Part shown: piece after piece, positions 5,807 through 8,063 of the stretch | How positions within the stretch are numbered: the stretch's first letter is position 1 | Layout: every line of letters starts with the position of its first letter | NCBI GenBank assembly: GCA_019510535.1 | Contig: JAEKKE010000323.1 | Location: 1 to 8,063, forward strand | Source: Acidobacteriota bacterium | Lineage (GTDB): Bacteria > Acidobacteriota > Terriglobia > Terriglobales > Acidobacteriaceae | Direction: 5' to 3' | Length of the DNA: 8,063 nt | Notes under the pieces: model-generated | Told to the model about the DNA's origin: nothing | Seen by the model: only the letters and a program-made list of their open reading frames with translations | Database searches by the model: none | Program-made: the position numbers and the translations under genes

Positions 5807-7261
5807 TCAGTGTGCGCCCGCCGGCGGGCCTTTTCCTTTGACCTTCTGGAAGGCCCAGACGATGGCCACACACGCCAGACATAGCAGCGCTAATAGACGG
5901 AAGACATCAACGAATGCCCAGTACAACGACTGCCGGATAAGTTGTTGATAGAGATTGGCGTTCGCTCCGGCGGCGGCATTGGCCGGGCCGAGAAAAGAGC
6001 CCGCCAGGTACAGCCGCGTCGTCTGCACGGCCTGCTGGAAGGCGGCACCAGTGATGGGCACGGAGTTCGTGATCTCGTTCTGATGAAGTGCGGCCCGGCG
6101 CACCAGCAGGGCCTGCGCGATCGAAATTCCAATGGAGCCGCCAACGTTGCGCATCAGGTTGAAAAGGCCAGAGGCATTGCCGATCTGGTCGTTGCGCAAA
6201 GTGCCGTAGGCCATGGTACTGATGGGCACAAAAACGAAGGCCAGAGCCACACCGGTGATCACGATGGGCCAGAAGAGCGTCGTCGGCGAGATATCCAGCG
6301 TGATGTTGCCGAAATAAAGCGTCGTAAGCCCGAAGACAAGGAAGCCGAGCGCAAGCAGAATGCGATTGTCAATCTTCGCCGAGACCTGGCCCACCAGAAC
6401 CGAGCCAAAGATCGCGCCTAGTCCGCGAGGAGCCACCACCAGGCCGGCAGTGAAGGCTGTGTAACCGAGCAACTCCTGGTAGAAGAGCGGAAGGACCGTC
6501 ACCGTCGAGTAGATAGCCATGCCGAAGAGCAGAATCAGCACGCAGCCGACAGCGAAGTTGCGATTCTTCAGGATCTGCAGGCACACAAGCGGATCGCGCG
6601 ATCGCCAAGAGTGAATGATGAACCAGATCAGTGAGACCACCAGGAATGTCGCAGCCCAGCGAATCCAGACGGCTCCGAACCAGTCGTCTTCCTGTCCCTT
6701 ATCGAGAATGATCTGCAGACAGCCAGTCCAGACGCACAGTGTACCGAAGCCGATCATGTCGAACGCCGGGACCTTCGCCTTGGCGATATAAGGAGGATCC
6801 TTCACGAACCGGCCGATCATAAAGACTGCCAGAAGGCCGACCGGGATGTTGATGTAGAAGGCGTATCGCCAGGAGTAGGTATCGGTTAGCCAGCCGCCAA
6901 GCGTAGGGCCGATAACAGGAGCGACGACCACACCGAGCGCGAAGACGGCCATCGCCGCGCCTCGTTTGGCCGGCGGGAATGACTCCAGCAGGATGGCCTG
7001 CGACAAGGGCTGCAGCGCTCCTCCGCCGGCGCCCTGAATCACACGAGCTAATAGCATGAGCGCCAGACTCGGGGCTGCTCCGCAGAAGAAGCTGGCAATG
7101 GTGAAGATGGTGACGCAGGAGATGAGGAAGCGCTTACGGCCGAAGCGCAGGCTGCACCAGTAGCGGCGGCTGAAGCCATGCTTCCCTCTCGCTTGTTGTA
7201 GGTCCGCCGCGACAGGCGCGTTTGATCTCGTTAGAAGCCAGCCGTAGCAAAGAGGATGCAC
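5807..7261 (-). CDS. DHA2 (EmrB/QacA) family MFS transporter, N-terminus lost; probable pseudogene
   Basis: The open frame has 484 codons. From residue 39 on it is a good DHA2-type drug:proton antiporter: RFGRKRF (39-45, the second half of MFS motif A), LLARVIQGAGGGALQP (70-85, motif B), GVVVAPVIGPTLGGW (110-124, motif C of TM5), YINIPVG (136-142) and further helices to residue 471. DHA2 pumps normally have 14 helices and begin with two helices and the motif A glycine before this point; here both are missing. Residues 1-38 are non-hydrophobic and unlike the family. The frame starts at a GTG directly after the GH39 TAG stop. A more credible original start is the ATG at 7179, preceded by GAGAGGGAAGC, but it is out of frame with the body. 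The best reading is an internal deletion of roughly 200 nt with frame change near 7145-7160, or an assembly error. A protein lacking TM1-TM2 is unlikely to transport. Confidence 0.85.
   Translation of the reverse strand: MHPLCYGWLLTRSNAPVAADLQQARGKHGFSRRYWCSLRFGRKRFLISCVTIFTIASFFCGAAPSLALMLLARVIQGAGGGALQPLSQAILLESFPPAKRGAAMAVFALGVVVAPVIGPTLGGWLTDTYSWRYAFYINIPVGLLAVFMIGRFVKDPPYIAKAKVPAFDMIGFGTLCVWTGCLQIILDKGQEDDWFGAVWIRWAATFLVVSLIWFIIHSWRSRDPLVCLQILKNRNFAVGCVLILLFGMAIYSTVTVLPLFYQELLGYTAFTAGLVVAPRGLGAIFGSVLVGQVSAKIDNRILLALGFLVFGLTTLYFGNITLDISPTTLFWPIVITGVALAFVFVPISTMAYGTLRNDQIGNASGLFNLMRNVGGSIGISIAQALLVRRAALHQNEITNSVPITGAAFQQAVQTTRLYLAGSFLGPANAAAGANANLYQQLIRQSLYWAFVDVFRLLALLCLACVAIVWAFQKVKGKGPPAGAH
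7150..7179 (-). pseudogene. Remnant 5' end of the MFS transporter gene
   Basis: ATG at 7179 follows an AGAGG-type ribosome binding site and an 82-nt spacer from the GH39 stop, as expected for a real downstream gene. It encodes MASAAATGAA, a plausible cytoplasmic N-tail for an EmrB-type transporter. It then runs out of frame into the codons for SLRFGRKRF. The stretch between this tail and motif A, which should encode the first two membrane helices, is absent. Confidence 0.6.
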
Positions 7262-8063
7262 CTATTTCTCGACCGTTACCAGAAGCAGAGCATTTGGCGC
7301 GAGTTGCAGACGAAGGGCGCCGTTTGCCAACCGCAAACGCTCGGGCTCTTCCAGAGCGGTCTTGCTGTTAAGCTCCGCGGCCTGGGCAGCCGTGGGGCTT
7401 ACGGGGCTTCCCATCGCTTTGTAGAAGGGCGCAACGTTGCTATGCGTCTCATCGACACGCTGGATGCTTACCTCCGCATGCGCGCTGACACCCTGGAGCT
7501 GCAGCGTCACAGTACTGGTTTGCGGTTGTGCCTCGGGATCGACCAGATTCCACAGAGCGATGGCCAGCCGTCCGTCCGCGAGCCGAGTCACGATGGCGTT
7601 CTTCGATGGGTTAGCGATACGCTGCTCACCGAGCTTATGCAGCAGAGCAAAGTCATAGAACGCGGGTTTGTTGATCCCGCCCATCGCTCGGATGCCGAAC
7701 TGCGTAAAGGGAGCGCGCGCCGGGCCTCCCTCTTCGAAGACCTCAGAGAAAGTCCAGAACGAGAGATAGTCGACATTGCCATCGCTCTCTCGGATGGTGT
7801 TCGCGAGAGCCGGGCCGACATACGGCGTCTCACGGGCATCGTGAGCGGGATAGACGTTCCATTCGGTCCAGAGCAAGGGGAGGTGCGGCGTCGGCGAAGA
7901 GTCGATCTGGCGCCGCACTTTTGCGACAACGGCAGCGACGCGATCTTCCGGCGCAATGACCTCGTCGGTGCCGAGCAGCCGCTTTACGGGCTCGTCCGCA
8001 TAGCCGTGAGTAGAAACGAAGTCCACCGGAACGTGGTTCCGGGCACAGAAGGCGAGGAACTGC
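7262..8063 (-). CDS. GH39-like glycoside hydrolase (beta-xylosidase type), C-terminal part
   Basis: The frame is open from the right edge to the TAG at 7262; about 267 codons are visible and the N-terminal half lies beyond 8063. The GTG at 8026 is not a true start because coding similarity continues upstream: QFLAFCARNHVPVDFVSTHGY is a typical GH39 strand. LLWTEWNVYP carries the Glu (codon 7862-7864) expected to be the catalytic nucleophile at the end of a TIM-barrel strand. The acid/base Glu, usually in an Asn-Glu-Pro motif, would be upstream of the window. VDYLSFWTFSEVFEEGG and FGIRAMGGINKPAFYDF complete the barrel. The last 110 or so residues form an accessory beta-sandwich typical of the family. 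The likely role is release of xylose or related sugars from plant or microbial glycans. Substrate specificity and secretion cannot be judged without the N-terminus. Confidence 0.87.
   Translation of the reverse strand, partial: QFLAFCARNHVPVDFVSTHGYADEPVKRLLGTDEVIAPEDRVAAVVAKVRRQIDSSPTPHLPLLWTEWNVYPAHDARETPYVGPALANTIRESDGNVDYLSFWTFSEVFEEGGPARAPFTQFGIRAMGGINKPAFYDFALLHKLGEQRIANPSKNAIVTRLADGRLAIALWNLVDPEAQPQTSTVTLQLQGVSAHAEVSIQRVDETHSNVAPFYKAMGSPVSPTAAQAAELNSKTALEEPERLRLANGALRLQLAPNALLLVTVEK

Noticed and set aside
5816..5834. GC-rich palindrome GCCCGCCGGCGGGC followed by CTTTT, terminator-like on the plus strand
   Set aside because: It lies within the last codons of the minus-strand MFS frame and no plus-strand gene ends there. 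On the minus strand the T-run is on the wrong side. Most likely a coding coincidence.
5942..6421. Plus-strand 159-codon open frame inside the MFS gene
   Set aside because: It is a shadow of the membrane-helix coding sequence on the other strand; its composition is charged and without motifs.
8024..8026. GTG as the start codon of the GH39-like gene
   Set aside because: Conserved GH39 residues (FCARNHVPVDF) continue in frame upstream to the window edge, so the gene is cut by the window rather than starting here.
8026..8042. Perfect inverted repeat CCGGAAC-GTG-GTTCCGG
   Set aside because: It is inside GH39 coding sequence, and a 7-bp stem of this kind is expected about once by chance in 8 kb.
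1..8063. Search for tRNA, rRNA, CRISPR repeats, transposases, integrases, toxin-antitoxin or defence genes
   Set aside because: No cloverleaf, regularly spaced direct repeats or matching protein motifs were seen on either strand by eye.

Overview
The window looks chromosomal, with moderately high GC, and comes from a heterotrophic bacterium. The best fit is Acidobacteriota (Terriglobia: the Granulicella, Terriglobus and Edaphobacter group). The reasons are the paired secreted DUF1800 and DUF1501 proteins with Ig-like N-terminal modules, a GH39-type glycosidase, a DHA2-type MFS pump and a YjbR protein with a lysine/alanine tail. This placement rests on recognising protein families and is an inference. 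No rRNA, tRNA, CRISPR array, transposase or phage gene was seen.

Layout. Left block (1-3010, minus strand): a two-gene operon encoding a large DUF1800 lipoprotein with Ig-like domains (590-3010), followed after 32 nt by a Tat-exported DUF1501 protein (start 557, running off the left edge). Both have good ribosome binding sites. Centre (3177-4751, plus strand): a divergently transcribed GT-C/GT39-like membrane glycosyltransferase. It starts at a GTG with a TAAAAT box 7 nt upstream, which suggests a leaderless mRNA. Between its stop and the next convergent gene lies a 113-bp nested inverted repeat (4755-4867) that fills the whole gap and looks like a small interspersed palindromic element. Right block (4866-8063, all minus strand), in transcription order: the C-terminal part of a GH39-like glycoside hydrolase (enters from beyond 8063, stops at 7262); a DHA2-family MFS transporter (5807-about 7179); a YjbR/MmcQ-like protein (5271-5705); and a small VOC/glyoxalase-fold protein (4866-5222).

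The main anomaly is the MFS gene. Its body from the loop-2/3 RFGRKRF motif onward is intact, but the first two membrane helices are missing. A well-formed original start (ATG at 7179 behind an AGAGG-type ribosome binding site) survives in a different reading frame from the body. This points to an internal deletion of about 200 nt that made a pseudogene, or to an assembly or sequencing error. The open frame now runs by chance up to the GH39 stop codon.

Functionally, the DUF1800/DUF1501 pair is an exported, envelope-associated module of unknown function. The GT39-like protein would modify an envelope lipid, glycan or protein. GH39 plus MFS would be a sugar-degradation and transport or efflux neighbourhood. 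YjbR and VOC are small proteins, probably co-transcribed. No complete new defence or mobile system was seen. The most under-described items are the DUF1800/DUF1501 surface module and the 113-bp palindromic element.
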